Positions 34,030 through 44,492 of a stretch of DNA of 64,000 nt are shown piece after piece; within the stretch, counting starts at the first letter, position 1, and every line of letters starts with the position of its first letter. The notes below the pieces were generated by a model, which saw nothing but the letters and a program-made list of their open reading frames with translations, had not been told where the DNA came from and did not search any database. The position numbers were made by a program, and so were the translations under genes. Origin of the DNA: Stomoxys calcitrans (lineage: Eukaryota > Arthropoda > Insecta > Diptera > Muscidae); NCBI RefSeq assembly GCF_963082655.1, contig NC_081552.1, positions 1,736,001-1,800,000 of the forward strand. The letters run 5' to 3'.

Positions 34030-35998
34030 ATGTCTATTGCAATTAGTCCTGAAGATATTAATGCACCACAACTTAAAGATTTGGTAAGCAGACAACAAGA
34101 TGTAAAGGTCCAAAGAAAGTTTAAACATGTCGAAGTTTGTCGCGAAAGTTTATTTACCCGCATAGTAAAATCTAATTTCAATGTCAGTTCACTTCCTCCT
34201 CGTATACCATGTTCAATGTCGACAGCTGACTGGCTTTGGCGAAAAGCTTTTTGCTGTTTGTCTCAGTTATTGCCAGACTATTGTAATATCAAACTATGAA
34301 ATGTCAATGTCAGTTGGGGGAATAATCGACACGCAATTTGCCAGAAACTAAATTAAATTAGCAATGTTTAGGAATTTGCTCAGCTTTATACGTTTCGATG
34401 GAAGAGGTTTCGGGGTCAGTGGTAAACATTTTAATAGCAAAGGCGATTTTGAACTTGGATGGAAATGGCCAGATTAAAAAAAGTAATTTGCCATAATTGG
34501 CTCTTTGGTTGAAAATGTTCAGAATTAAAGGCTATAAATAAATACGTAATAGATTTTTTTTAGGAAAAATTGAACCTGATCTTGGCTTTTATAAAATAAT
34601 TGCTCTTTAACTTCTCGCCGTAAGGGAGTAGAATTTTCTCTTATCTTCAAATTATATGAGGAGCAGCATATGTTTGTTATTTTTTATGCATTTATTCTTT
34701 ATTTCTTCGTTTGTAGCTCTCAGTGTATATATGTACGTGCATTGAACTTGATTTCCGATGAAGAAGTGCTGTAATGCTAGAGACCACATACTTGTGTTTC
34801 AGTTTAGCATCAACCTTCTGATAGGTACATTCTACAATCGTTTCTGTAAAATGAGAGTTGTTTTGACTTTAATTGTAACCACCATATGTTTGTGTACTTA
34901 TTCAAGTGCCATTTTCAATGAATACACATCGTGCAATTCCAGTTCCTTCATTGGGGTTTTGAAACTTTTTGTAAACAAAAAAAAAAAAGTGAAAATTATT
35001 GCACATTTATCCGACCATTAAAAACGTGCAACATTATTTTTACATTCCTTCTTCTTCTTCTTTTTCCAGAGTATTGTACGCAATGAACAAAAAGAGTTGA
35101 ATATAAAACCGGTGCATGCACTGGATAAACCATTCAAAACGGCCACATTTGGTATGGGCTGCTTTTGGGGAGCCGAATCGTTGTATGGAGCAACAAAGGG
35201 TATTATGCGCACCACTGTCGGATATGCCGGTGGCTCTAAAGAAGGACCAACGTACCGTAACCTGTAAGTCCGGAGAAAGAGAGCTGATCGCAATTAATAT
35301 ATTTTATTTTTCTTTTTCTCCCAATTTCTTCCAATTCGCTTCTTCTTCTTTTCTACTTACACCTCCTTCGAAATGCTTGGTGTTCTTTCGCTTTGCTTTA
35401 CTAACACATTTTCTATGCTTTATAACACCTTACTATATTTAGAGGCGACCATACAGAGGTACTGGAAATTGATTTTGACCCTGAGGTGATTTCGTTTCAA
35501 GACCTACTCAAACTATTCTGGAATAACCATGAATATGGCCTAACAACACCCATTAAAAGGCAGTATATGTCTCTTATTCTCTACCACGATGAAGAACAAA
35601 AGAAAATTGCTGAGCAATCAAAGCAGGATGAACAAAAAAAGAGAGCACCAGAGATAGTCACCACAGAAATTCGTCCCAAAACAAATTTCTATCCCGCTGA
35701 AGAGTGAGTACATTATAATATGCAGTTGCATTAAGTCGCAAATGTACGTATGTGTGTTTGCAGTTATCATCAGAAGTATCGGCTGCAGGGACATCGGGAT
35801 CTGTGTGACACCTTAAATTTCAACTCAAAACTCTTGCAAACTTCCTATGTTGGCACCAAACTCAATGGCTATTTGTCCGGCGTTGGAGGATTAGAACAAT
35901 TCAAAACGGAAGTTGACACCATGGGGCTGACACCCACCCAAAAGGAATACTGCACGTATTACGTAGAAAAGAATGAGGGCCAAGGTCTCTACTGCTGA
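34030..35998 (+). CDS. Eip71CD: Peptide methionine-(S)-S-oxide reductase, MsrA (Eip71CD/Eip28-29 homologue)
   Basis: Reduces methionine-S-sulfoxide in proteins and free Met, using thioredoxin. Exons 34030-34083, 35070-35263, 35443-35703 and 35764-35998 join without stops to give 247 residues, the length of the fly protein. The catalytic Cys is Cys49 in FGMGCFWGAESLYG. The body contains GDHTEVLEIDFDP, LLKLFWNNHEYGLTTPIKRQ and YHQKYRLQGH, and the C-terminus GQGLYC carries the resolving Cys. Exon 1 was chosen because GTAAGC at 34084 is a strong donor in phase 0. A second first exon (34851-34970) is also compatible, see separate entry. In Drosophila the gene is ecdysone-inducible and neighbours gdl and z600; both are present here, gdl directly downstream and convergent. 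Polyadenylation ATTAAA near 36187. Confidence 0.96.
34851..34970 (+). CDS. Eip71CD: Possible alternative first exon of MsrA encoding a signal peptide
   Basis: ATG at 34851 opens MRVVLTLIVTTICLCTYSSA, a textbook signal peptide with a likely cleavage after SSA. The frame runs 40 codons to a GTAAAC donor at 34971 in phase 0. Exon 2 (35070) also starts in phase 0, so the splice would give a secreted or ER-targeted MsrA. The donor is only moderate and poly-A follows it; RNA evidence is needed to decide. Confidence 0.5.
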
Positions 35999-36199
35999 CA
36001 CAATGCAGGAAAGTGCCGAGGCACCCTAGATATTAAGTTAAAAAAATATACGTCCTAAAATTGTATCTGCTGCTCTATGTACCCTTCAGTGCAGATGCAT
36101 TAAATGTAATTGTCATTTAGTTTGTAACTCAAGATCATAGATTGACCACTGTCGGAATGCAATATTGTGATGAAATATTATGTGATTATTAAATATATA

Positions 36200-36620
36200 T
36201 TCTGAAATTATATGCTTTCGGCTACTTCTTTTTTCCTCTAAATGTATAACAAAGTGTTCGGTCTATAGCGTTGGGCAATTTAAAGAAATATCATGCATTT
36301 TGGAGAGGTCATTTCCACAGAAATGTCAATTTGTATAAGACAAATGCTTGATTACAAATGGTTCTAAAATGCGCAAAAAAAAAAAAAAAAGCGAGTAATG
36401 ATAGATTTTAATTTTCTTTAATTTGAACCTCAACTGCCCACGGTTGGAGACAAATTTGTATAAAATCAACTTATTAAATTGTGGACTAAAACGTACACGA
36501 CCATTTAATAGATTATATGGACTTTCGTTAGCGCGCTATCCCATTCCATGTAGTTTCCAAATAGCTTAATAACATAACAGGCATAAACTTTTTTTAAAAG
36601 ACAGAAAAAAGTCGGTCCTA
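36200..36620. other. Short gap between convergent MsrA and gdl
   Basis: No gene. The two transcription units end about 430 bp apart, whereas the Drosophila homologues overlap at their 3' ends. Confidence 0.5.
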
Positions 36621-36629
36621 TTTATTTGG

Positions 36630-37286
36630 CTAAAATTTAATGCGTGATAAGCGTATAATAAAATCTAAAAGAAACATTTGTATTTTAATCTCTTTGGGAT
36701 TGTCTGTAACATAGAAGCCGGCTACACAGGCTTTGTGAAGGGTAGATTGCTGATCGCGAACTTTCTCATCCAACAAGGCAATGAGTTTCATGTCGGTTTC
36801 TCTCATCTTTTTGGTGTGCTTAATTTTCATCAATTGTAAAATGTGTTGCAACTCCTCTTCGTCACTAATTTTTGATATCCAATCCTGTACTTCGATCTCG
36901 TACTCATTCTGCACTTGTTCTCTCAGTTGGTACAAGTGTTTCTCAGTCACATGCTGTATCTCCATTAATCCCTTTACGATTTCGAAGATGGTATCATTGA
37001 GCAATGAGTTGGCCAATTCAGTAAGTAGTTCGTATGATATGCGGGATTGGTAGATTCTTTTTAATAAAGAGCAAATTTGTTGTGTTTCAATCAGAACAAA
37101 ATTTCTAGCATAACATTTCGCGTAACTCTTAGAAATAAATTTTACTTACTCAGGTAATTGATTTTGCATTGTCTTCAACTTATCCACAAGAAAGTACAAC
37201 TTTCTTTGTAAATATTCTGGTGACAGTTCATCGGAGCTTCCTTCTAAGCTACTGTTATTAGCCTCTGACGGAGCCACACTATCCAT
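36630..37286 (-). CDS. gdl: Gonadal protein Gdl homologue
   Basis: Exon 1 (37286-37150) and exon 2 (37056-36630) join in phase 2 across a 93-bp GT/AG intron to give 187 residues; the Drosophila protein is about 190. Hallmarks are LQRKLYFLVDKLKTMQNQLP at the exon 1 end, then ISYELLTELANSLLNDTIFE and IVKGLMEIQHVTEKHLYQLR, which I recognise as the conserved Gdl core. The protein is largely alpha-helical and charged. The biochemical role is unclear; in Drosophila transcripts are gonad-enriched. Polyadenylation signal AATAAA lies only a few bases past the stop (36626-36621). Position next to MsrA and before z600 confirms orthology with the 71CD cluster. Confidence 0.92.
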
Positions 37287-37367
37287 GTTAAAGCGAATTA
37301 ATGAAATTCAGTTTTATTGTATATTAGTTATTCCGGTTAGAGTTAGGAATGTCAGCTATTTGTTTTT

Positions 37368-37409
37368 TTATGATACACTGCTGTCGTTGTTGTTCGCAGC
37401 TGAAGCCAT
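37368..37409 (-). CDS. Short upstream ORF in the gdl leader (13 codons)
   Basis: ATG at 37409 opens MASAANNNDSSVS and stops at 37368, 81 bp before the gdl ATG. Drosophila gdl mRNA also carries a separate small upstream ORF (gdl-ORF39), so a short leader peptide in the same place is noteworthy. The lengths differ and I cannot align them from memory. It may be a regulatory uORF rather than a protein gene. Confidence 0.4.
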   Translation of the reverse strand: MASAANNNDSSVS

Positions 37410-38040
37410 GTACAAAAACAGCTGAGCCCAACGAACGAACAGAGAGTAGTCAAACGTAACGAAGTCTTACAGACTAATGTCTCGCTTACACAAGATGAGT
37501 TAGACAGGTATTAAGGTGGTTACATACAGCAAATAATATAGTTTGTATTGTGTGAGTTAGATTGGCTTGTATTGTGTGAGTTAGGGTTGTTATTCTATTC
37601 TGCTTTTGGAATAGTCGCAGAAAAGTCCGCGAGCGGAATTTGGCGGTTATGTTTTGTTTTTATTTTCATACCAAAACACGTTTTTTATCTTCACTTATGG
37701 TTTTATTATTTTTGTTCACTAATAAATAAACAAAAAGAAAAAAGGAACCATTAAAACAAAAATGATGCAGACAATGATGTCAAACATTGCCACTAAAATT
37801 TCTATTTGCCAATTTCTCGACTATAAACGTATTACTACTTTTAGAATAGAATACTTAGAATACTCAGCTTTACACAACAAATGTACGCATGCGCCTTTTT
37901 TGTGGAAAAATTTCCGAAAATCGTTCTTTCGGTGGTTTGACAAGGTTATCACATTTGATTTGTATTTGGGTTTCTTCGGCCAAAATGTTGTTTTACAAAA
38001 TGTTTATTTGTAAAAATAATTAGATTTTGTAGTATTTTCA
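37410..38040. other. Upstream region of gdl, no further gene recognised
   Basis: A perfect 21-bp direct duplication (TTGTATTGTGTGAGTTAG core) occurs at about 37538-37558 and 37568-37588. Short frames here are not convincing. Confidence 0.4.
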
Positions 38041-38044
38041 CTGT

Positions 38045-38465
38045 TATACCTTTGTCAGCATCTTCCACTTTTATCCAACTATTGTTCGTGTAATTGCAAG
38101 ACCAAAAGTACAACATATTTTTTCACAAACATTATTTTTTTAACAGATTGATTGAGTTGCCTGTTTCTTTTGGATATATTTATTTATATTTAAAAAATAC
38201 TTTCTTCAACAATTTATTTTTTCCACCCAGAGTAAATACTTTGAGCAACACCACTATACTAACAAACACATACAAGTTTGGCGATCGCGTTTAAGAAAAT
38301 GACTTGTTGCACAGCGACTGTGGTTGTGCTCTCAAGGGGCGTCCCGAAATGTAAAATTTCCCTAGATGAAAAAACAAGTTATGATGAAACGAACACATTT
38401 CGGTAAATGTTTCCGTTTGTTTTTTTATATGGAGTTTCAACGCGAAAACCGAATATAGTACCGGC
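38045..38465 (+). repeat. Dispersed repeat R5, uninterrupted copy
   Basis: Runs from GCATCTTCCACTTTTATCC through GCAAGACCAAAAGTACAACA, AGTTTGGCGATCGCGTTTA and TTGTTGCACAGCGACTGTGG to GGAGTTTCAACGCGAAAACCG. A second copy begins at 39258 and resumes at 40315-40620 after being split by other insertions. Confidence 0.7.
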
Positions 38466-38956
38466 CTTAAGTTGGCCAACTCCTAACTTTGAGCGCGTTT
38501 CAGGGCGCAAAAGATATGATTTGAATATGCTTACTGTTCAAAATTGTGTTGCAGTCCGAAAATTAGAGAAATTCTTTTATTTAAATCATATTAAACCACA
38601 TTATTGCCAATTTCCAATGAAATTAAATTTGGAAATGACATAAATAAGCTGATTTTAAAATTCGTGTGTAGCAAAAGACGCATAGGATGTGACTATGCCC
38701 AAAGAACTTATGAGGGCGCATTTGATTACTTAACCACGCATAAGTGCTTTGTGTGGTATGTAACTCCAGCTTTAAGATCGTTCACTACGGAAAATTTTCA
38801 CAAAACATGGTTTACTTAAGGGTGGTACTATATTCGCAAAAACTCTTGCTGATTTCATTCAATAGGACATTCTCTCATTACTTCTTAAAAAATGTTTATT
38901 AAAGTATTATGTTATCATTGAGATTTCTGTAGTGTTTCAATTTTGTAGTTTTTTCC
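38466..38956. other. Unassigned frames
   Basis: Two overlapping plus frames (38407-38643, 38604-38819) include CDYAQRTYEGAFDYLTTHKC but match nothing I recognise; possibly a decayed transposon ORF. Confidence 0.3.
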
Positions 38957-39197
38957 ATGACACAATTACCACGTAGTGTACCGTAAACAGCTGAGTACAA
39001 TTTTTTCTCGCGAAGTGCACTATCTGTCAACGAGTTTTGGTTGCGTGTGTGTATTATAGTTAAATACCATTACACATCCAAACAACGAAAAATGACGCGA
39101 ACTAGTAACATACACAAAATCAGAGTTGAACTAATCACTGTTTTTGACGGATTGTGTACTCATTATTTTGTTGTTGGGGAATTACCACTACCTGTAA
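38957..39197 (+). mobile_element. MITE family M2, copy d
   Basis: CCATGACACAATTACCACGT at the left, ACCACTACCTGTAAATAAAT at the right. Confidence 0.75.
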
Positions 39198-39257
39198 ATA
39201 AATATAGCTTAGTATTTTCGTTGGTATTAGTTAAATAAACACAACTTTCCAAAAGCC

Positions 39258-40620
39258 TTTGCCAGCATCTTCCACTTGTATAAAAATAATGTAGTTGTAA
39301 CAGCAAGACCAAAAGCATAACACTTTCTTTAACAATCGTTATTACTTCGTACAGATTTATTGCAATAGCTTATTTATGCATCATGGTAACATTAAGATGT
39401 AGTGCCATTGGCACAACAACAAAAAACTAACCACAACGAAACTACCTTGAGTGGCAAATCCCGTAAATTGAAATGTCAAAGTGGTTTCAGAAATCAACTT
39501 TGTTTTTCAACTTATCTTCTAAAAATGTATTTTATATTTGTATTTCCTTCATTATAACACTGTTTTGTTTCTTTTGTGTGGAATATCGGATCAAATAGAA
39601 CATCCTTTCAAGATTTTAGAAAAATATCACAGCTGTGATATCAAGCTTTTGACTTTTAGATTTACTGCAAAATCAAAACAAAAATAAAGGGTGATTTTTT
39701 TGAGGTTAGGATTTTCATGCATTAGTATTTGACAGATCACGTGGGATTTCAGACATGGTGTCAAAGAGAAAGATGCTCAGTATGCTTTGACATTTCATCA
39801 TGAATAGACTTACTAACGAGCAACGCTTGCAAATCATTGAATTTTATTACCAAAATCAGTGTTCGGTTCGAAATGTGTTCATTCACCGTAACGTTGCGTC
39901 CAACAGCATCTTTGAAAAAATACGGTCCAATGATTCCACCAGCGTACAAACCACACCAAACAGTGCATTTTTCGGGATGCATGGGCAGTTCTTGAACGGC
40001 TTCTGGTTGCTCTTCACTCCAAATGCGGCAATTTTGCTTATTTACGTAGCCATTCAACCAGAAATGAGCCTCATCGCTGAACGGTGAATGAACACATTTC
40101 GAACCGAACACTGATTTTGGTAATAAAATTCAATGATTTGCAAGCGTTGCTCGTTAGTAAGTCTATTCATGATGAAATGTCAAAGCATACTGAGCATCTT
40201 TCTCTTTGACACCATGTCTGAAATCCCACGTGATCTGTCAAATACTAATGCATGAAAATCCTAACCTCAAAAAAATCACCCTTTAAAAAATTGTACTCAG
40301 CTGTTCGCATAACTTCACCTTTTTAGGGCAACCTGTTTATGCATCCAGAAATAATATTTTTTCTCCATCCCGAGTAAATACATGTGAGAAAGATCACAAA
40401 CATTAACATACACTTAGATACACATAGTAGAAGTTTGGCGATCGCGTTTATTTTACGTATGAAAACGATCTGTTGCGCAGCGACAGTGGCTGTGCTCTTT
40501 TTGGGCGTCGTGAAATTAAATTTCCCCTATATGAAAAAACAAATTATAGCGAAATGAACACTTTTCAGCAATATTTTCCGCTCATTTTTGGAGTTTCACC
40601 GGGAAACCGATAGGTAGTGG
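39258..40620 (+). repeat. Dispersed repeat R5, second copy split by insertions
   Basis: Left part 39258-39385 (CAGCATCTTCCACTTGTATA, GCAAGACCAAAAGCATAACA) and right part 40315-40620 (TTTATGCATCCAGAAATAA, AGTTTGGCGATCGCGTTTAT, CGCAGCGACAGTGGCTGTGC, GGAGTTTCACCGGGAAACCG). The fold-back element at 39687-40283 accounts for most of the gap. Confidence 0.65.
39687..40283. mobile_element. Fold-back mariner derivative, 203-bp inverted arms, TA target duplication
   Basis: Arms at 39687-39889 and 40081-40283 are inverted copies that agree at every base I compared, both ending AAGGGTGATTTTTTTGAGG with TA outside. Each arm carries the transposon 5' end with the first codons of a transposase (MNRLTNEQRLQIIEFYY). 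The 191-bp centre encodes, on the minus strand, an internal transposase piece (DEAHFWLNGYVNKQNCRIW ... VWCGLYAGGIIGPYFF). It lacks the remaining catalytic residues, so it is non-autonomous. Confidence 0.9.
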
Positions 40621-40800
40621 CAGTTACCCAACAACAAAATATTGAGTGCACTATCTGTAAAAATCTGTGTGTACTCTGATTTTGTGTATCGTTGTGTCGT
40701 CGTTCTTAACTGTAATACACACATACGCATCCAAAACTCTTGACAGATAGTGCACTTCGGAGTGCAGTTGTTTACCGTACATTACCTGGTATTTATGTCA
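40612..40800 (-). mobile_element. MITE family M2, copy e, about 200 bp upstream of a gene
   Basis: Complement of copies a-d: AGGTAGTGGCAGTTACCCAA at one end and ATTACCTGGTATTTATGTCA at the other. It lies 203 bp before the ATG of the next gene and could contribute to its promoter. Confidence 0.75.
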
Positions 40801-41002
40801 TGGTACCAACCTTATGCTTTCAAATGTTCGCGACAATGACGCCAGCGTATTGGGCTTTACAGGCAAAGTATTGCTATAACTGACGTATTGCAAAAAATTA
40901 ACAACGGCACGACGCGTTAGGCTATGACCTTCATATTTAAATTGACAACGGTTTTTGCGCACCGTTTTTTGCCATTGAAAATTTCAATATAAACCAAGCA
41001 AC

Positions 41003-42594
41003 ATGAAAATTACTGAGGTATTAAGGAAAAATCGAGTAATTTGTAAAAAATTAATAAGTTTGGTTCACACAATTTCAGCTGGAAATAGAAAACATTGGAA
41101 ATTGCAAACAGGCCCACTTGAAATTTGATCATCAACGAAATAAGTTTCCCATCTACCTTGTCCAAAGTGCAACAAAATGTGAGGTTATAACATGGGCGAT
41201 TCAACTTGTTTGTACCAACAAATACGATTCGCCTGAAAAACTTGAAAAGTTAAGAAGCGAGACGACCAAATTGAGCAAAGTGACAGTAACATTTCGTTTG
41301 GGGAACCCTGGCGCAAGCGGTGATGCAAATGCTCCAGATCTTCAGCATAGCAGTGACTCTGATGAGCCATGTACATCCCAGCAGTTCTTAAAAAGATTGC
41401 GAAAGAGACAAGAACGGAAAGGATTTGTAGTTGTTAAAGCTATACGAAACTTTTTGGTCAACGAAAATGAAATTGAATATCGAGTCGAGGATGAATCTTG
41501 GGTGCGGTGTCCTGTTGATGTTTTCCAAAGGCTATTCTTCAGTTGTACAGACATTATATTCCCTCGTTTGTCCGATTTGCAGAATGGAGAGTGTAACAAT
41601 GGCCGTTGGCTAGGACTCCTGAGGTCAGACTTTGTTAGCAATGGGACAGGAGAGTGAGTAGGAAAACCCTTTGGGCATTATGTTTAGTATGTAATTGTTG
41701 TTTATTTCTCAAAAAATGTTTCCAAAAAGCTTTGAGACTTGTCTAATAGAATTCTGTGAGATGTTTGTACGAGAACGGTTAACGTTGCAGCATCAATTGT
41801 GTGAACTAACAAATGCGGCCCTGAAGGGAATCGAATTTGTAAACAAAAGTCGGATGGTTCATTTGGTTTATATTTTACAAGACATTCGCTGCGTATTCGA
41901 ATATATTTCATGTTCCGAATACACAGTGTGGTACATGATTCCAACATTCTTTGGCATTCCTAAGGATATAACAGAGTTTTACGCAGACAGCATTAACTTT
42001 AGTCGAATGACAACCAAAATACAACTGCAAAAACCGGCAGGATCCCCACAAATTTTGTGGAACGAAGCTGAAGGATATGTTAAAGAGTTATTTATGGTTG
42101 CTATACAGCTGGCATTTGGCTATCATTGCCGACAAAATGTAATTTTCTTGCACGATTTAGAAGAGGTAATCCTGTAGCTCGATGTTTGTACGTTAACAAT
42201 AAACAACTTTGTGTTTTTTTAGTTAAATAGGCACCAGAGCTTTGAGTATGTCAAAACAGCGTTCGGCCGGAATACTTATCATACGGTAGAGCTGAAATAA
42301 ATTATGAGGAAGATGCAAACGCTTCTTTCAAGTATTTTCTTCTTTTTTTAGTGGGTTGGAAAAAACTACCTGCGGAAAATTATAGATATTTGCACGAAAT
42401 TCGATTTATCTTGCATTGTGAGCTATGCCGGAGGCATTCCTTTCCAGATAAACGATGCTTTCATAATACAGTGCGAGCAAAAAAAGCATGACAAATACGT
42501 GAGCATATCTTTAAAAAATCGGGTAGAAGACAATAAAAGTAATATGGACAACCTGCGTTCGAGAGCCGAAAAAGAATTTGGTGGAAGTCATTAA
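41003..42594 (+). CDS. Unrecognised five-exon gene, 443-residue protein
   Basis: Exons 41003-41017, 41079-41653, 41730-42165, 42223-42285 and 42352-42594 are separated by introns of 61, 76, 57 and 66 bp with GT/AG borders. All joins keep frame (phases 0, 2, 0, 0), which is strong evidence for a real gene. The first exon is only five codons (MKITE). The protein has an N-terminal helical segment (ATKCEVITWAIQLVCTNKYD), a Ser/Asp-rich linker with HSSDSDEPCTSQQFLKRLRK, and a well-ordered middle (NKSRMVHLVYILQDIRCVFE). A C-terminal part contains IIDICTKFDLSCIVSYAGG. There is no signal peptide or TM helix. I do not recognise the family. It is convergent with the next gene (136 bp between stops). 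Confidence 0.8.
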
Positions 42595-42729
42595 CAACAC
42601 TCTCGTATAATCCATCCAGTATTTGCATTTGAGTTTTTTTCTCTAAATGTATAGTATGTAGGTACATATGTACAAATAAACATTACTTGACTGTTAACAG
42701 CACGATTTGATTTCATATGTCTTGACAAT

Positions 42730-43455
42730 TTATTTACCCACATTTCCTGCAGTCATCGATTTTATATCAATATTGTCCAAGTCTTGTGCTGACATTACAA
42801 CGGGCATAAATGTTTCAAACTCATTTTGCAAAGACTTCTTCCGCAGCTCCAGATATTTCGACCAGATGGTATTGCCAATGTCTGAATTTTGTAAATTTCG
42901 TGAATTACAAATATCATCATCCCCTTTGCTTAAGTAGACATTTTGGTTCCAGCTGAATTGCCGTTTCGAAATGCATATGTTTTGTTGGTGGTCCATGCTT
43001 TGCTGGGCATTTCTAATATTCGATTTGTGCAATTCATATTTCAACAGTTGATTTTCCTGTTCTAGTTTCATAATTTTTGAAAGCATACTATTATTGTGCT
43101 GGATTTCTGGTGGTATTAAATCGCATTTCTTATTTAAAACGGGAAATCCCCTCGTAATATTTAACTTATCATACATCTCTTTAGCCATACAATTTTCAGC
43201 CATATCAACCACTTTAGCCAAGGCATACATACACACGAATACACATAGGAAGTTAATATACAAGTCACCATTTTCAGGTTGGTCGATTGGTGAGCTTTCT
43301 TGTGGTTTTCCTTCCATGTTGAGGTGCATTTGATAATCTCCTTCACTATTTCTGGACTTCGTTAGGTATTTCTCAATTTGGTAGAAGTAACAAAGTATCG
43401 CCCAAGAAAAAATCCCCAATGAGGAGAGAAATAAAAAATGAATAGAGGAAAACAT
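42730..43455 (-). CDS. Unknown protein with two TM segments and a coiled coil
   Basis: An uninterrupted frame ends at 42730. I take the ATG at 43455 (MFSSIHFLFLSSLGIFSWAI), which begins directly with a membrane helix; an in-frame ATG at 43542 would add 29 polar residues. That gives 241 residues: TM1 about 4-23, a polar loop, TM2 (LYINFLCVFVCMYALAKVV) about 65-85, and then a soluble tail. The tail has a heptad-like stretch (SMLSKIMKLEQENQLLKYEL) and ends with acidic and polar sequence. The hairpin topology with a cytosolic coiled coil suggests an organelle membrane scaffold, by inference only. No family recognised. It is tail to tail with the 443-residue gene. Confidence 0.72.
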   Translation of the reverse strand: MFSSIHFLFLSSLGIFSWAILCYFYQIEKYLTKSRNSEGDYQMHLNMEGKPQESSPIDQPENGDLYINFLCVFVCMYALAKVVDMAENCMAKEMYDKLNITRGFPVLNKKCDLIPPEIQHNNSMLSKIMKLEQENQLLKYELHKSNIRNAQQSMDHQQNICISKRQFSWNQNVYLSKGDDDICNSRNLQNSDIGNTIWSKYLELRKKSLQNEFETFMPVVMSAQDLDNIDIKSMTAGNVGK

Positions 43456-43851
43456 TTTGTATATCTTTTGAATTTTAAAAATCTGGATATTTGATTTTGA
43501 ACAGAAGGTATATTTGTGACTGTATTTGTCAAGCACACTCATAAGAGTACACCCAAAGTTGTTACTTTAAGGGTGACATAAGAAAGGTGCAGCGGAAGTG
43601 CCTATATATCCCATTCGTGTGGATTTTTGCCACATACTTCCTATCAATGGGGTAGGATTACCTTAGTTATCCGAACCGGGATAACTAAGAGCATCACACA
43701 GTTTGGAAGCTCTGCTGAGAGCCACTCACGCATTCATAGCCAAAAAATGTGCTCGTTCCTGGAGAGGAGCGTAAATGGGCATATGAAAAACGAACAGATG
43801 GCCACGTACATTGGAAGCATCTTCCAGTGGCTTCGTTGACGTATTGTTATT

Positions 43852-44080
43852 CTTCTTGTTGTTGTAGTGGCGGCAGCCCTGCCGGTGAAGGACTCAACCC
43901 GGTACGTACAATCCACAGGTTGCGGATATGGCAATGCTTCGTAGGTAAACGGAGTAGCTGCAACTGCAGTGGCGGACAATCAGCGGCATCGATTGGAAAG
44001 TCTCAGTGAGAGGCCTGGCTGTACCGGCTCTTGCTTAAATACTAAGTGCCTTTGATAGTTGATTTGGCAAGGCAATTTAA
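43852..44080. repeat. S1 fragment (minus) joined to repeat family C (plus)
   Basis: 43852-43913 is the S1 complement (TTGTTGTTGTAGTGGCGGCA ... ACCCGGTACGTACAAT). 43914-44080 is family C (CCACAGGTTGCGGATATGG ... CAGCGGCATCGATTGGAAAG). The same junction type (S1 next to C) is seen near 5880-5900 in reverse. Confidence 0.65.
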
Positions 44081-44389
44081 AATCAATGACCATCATGTTC
44101 CCATGGCGATCGTTCCGATGTTCCGGAGTGATAGGAGCTTGGCAAGTATCGCTACTCCCACATGCAAACATATTGTTAAGAGAACGACACCAAACATCAT
44201 GCTAAGGAAAGTGACAGACGGGGTTTTACACCAATATTTCACCATGGAACAGTTATGATCGCTTCAAAAACAACATCATCAGCTCATTGATAAGGGTCTA
44301 CTTTGTCGTGGCAGCTTGTCGGGGGACGTAACTACCTTACAATAAATGCTTAATTATTAAGTTTTAATGTAAATCGATTTAAATCGATG

Positions 44390-44395
44390 TTTATT
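44390..44395 (-). terminator. Polyadenylation signal of the z600 homologue
   Basis: AATAAA on the minus strand about 100 bp beyond the stop codon. Confidence 0.45.
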
Positions 44396-44492
44396 TATAT
44401 CTACTTAAGCTAATGACTACTAATAAGCTATGCTTGTCTAAATTCAACTGTACGCAATACGCGCACTAGAAAAATAATCTGGACCACAAATG

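Noticed and set aside
37548..38643. Short ORFs upstream of gdl as genes
   Set aside because: Low complexity or part of repeat R5, with no splice signals linking them.
43627..44258. Several short plus ORFs (70-86 codons) near the z600 homologue
   Set aside because: They run through S1 and family C repeats and share no frame with each other.
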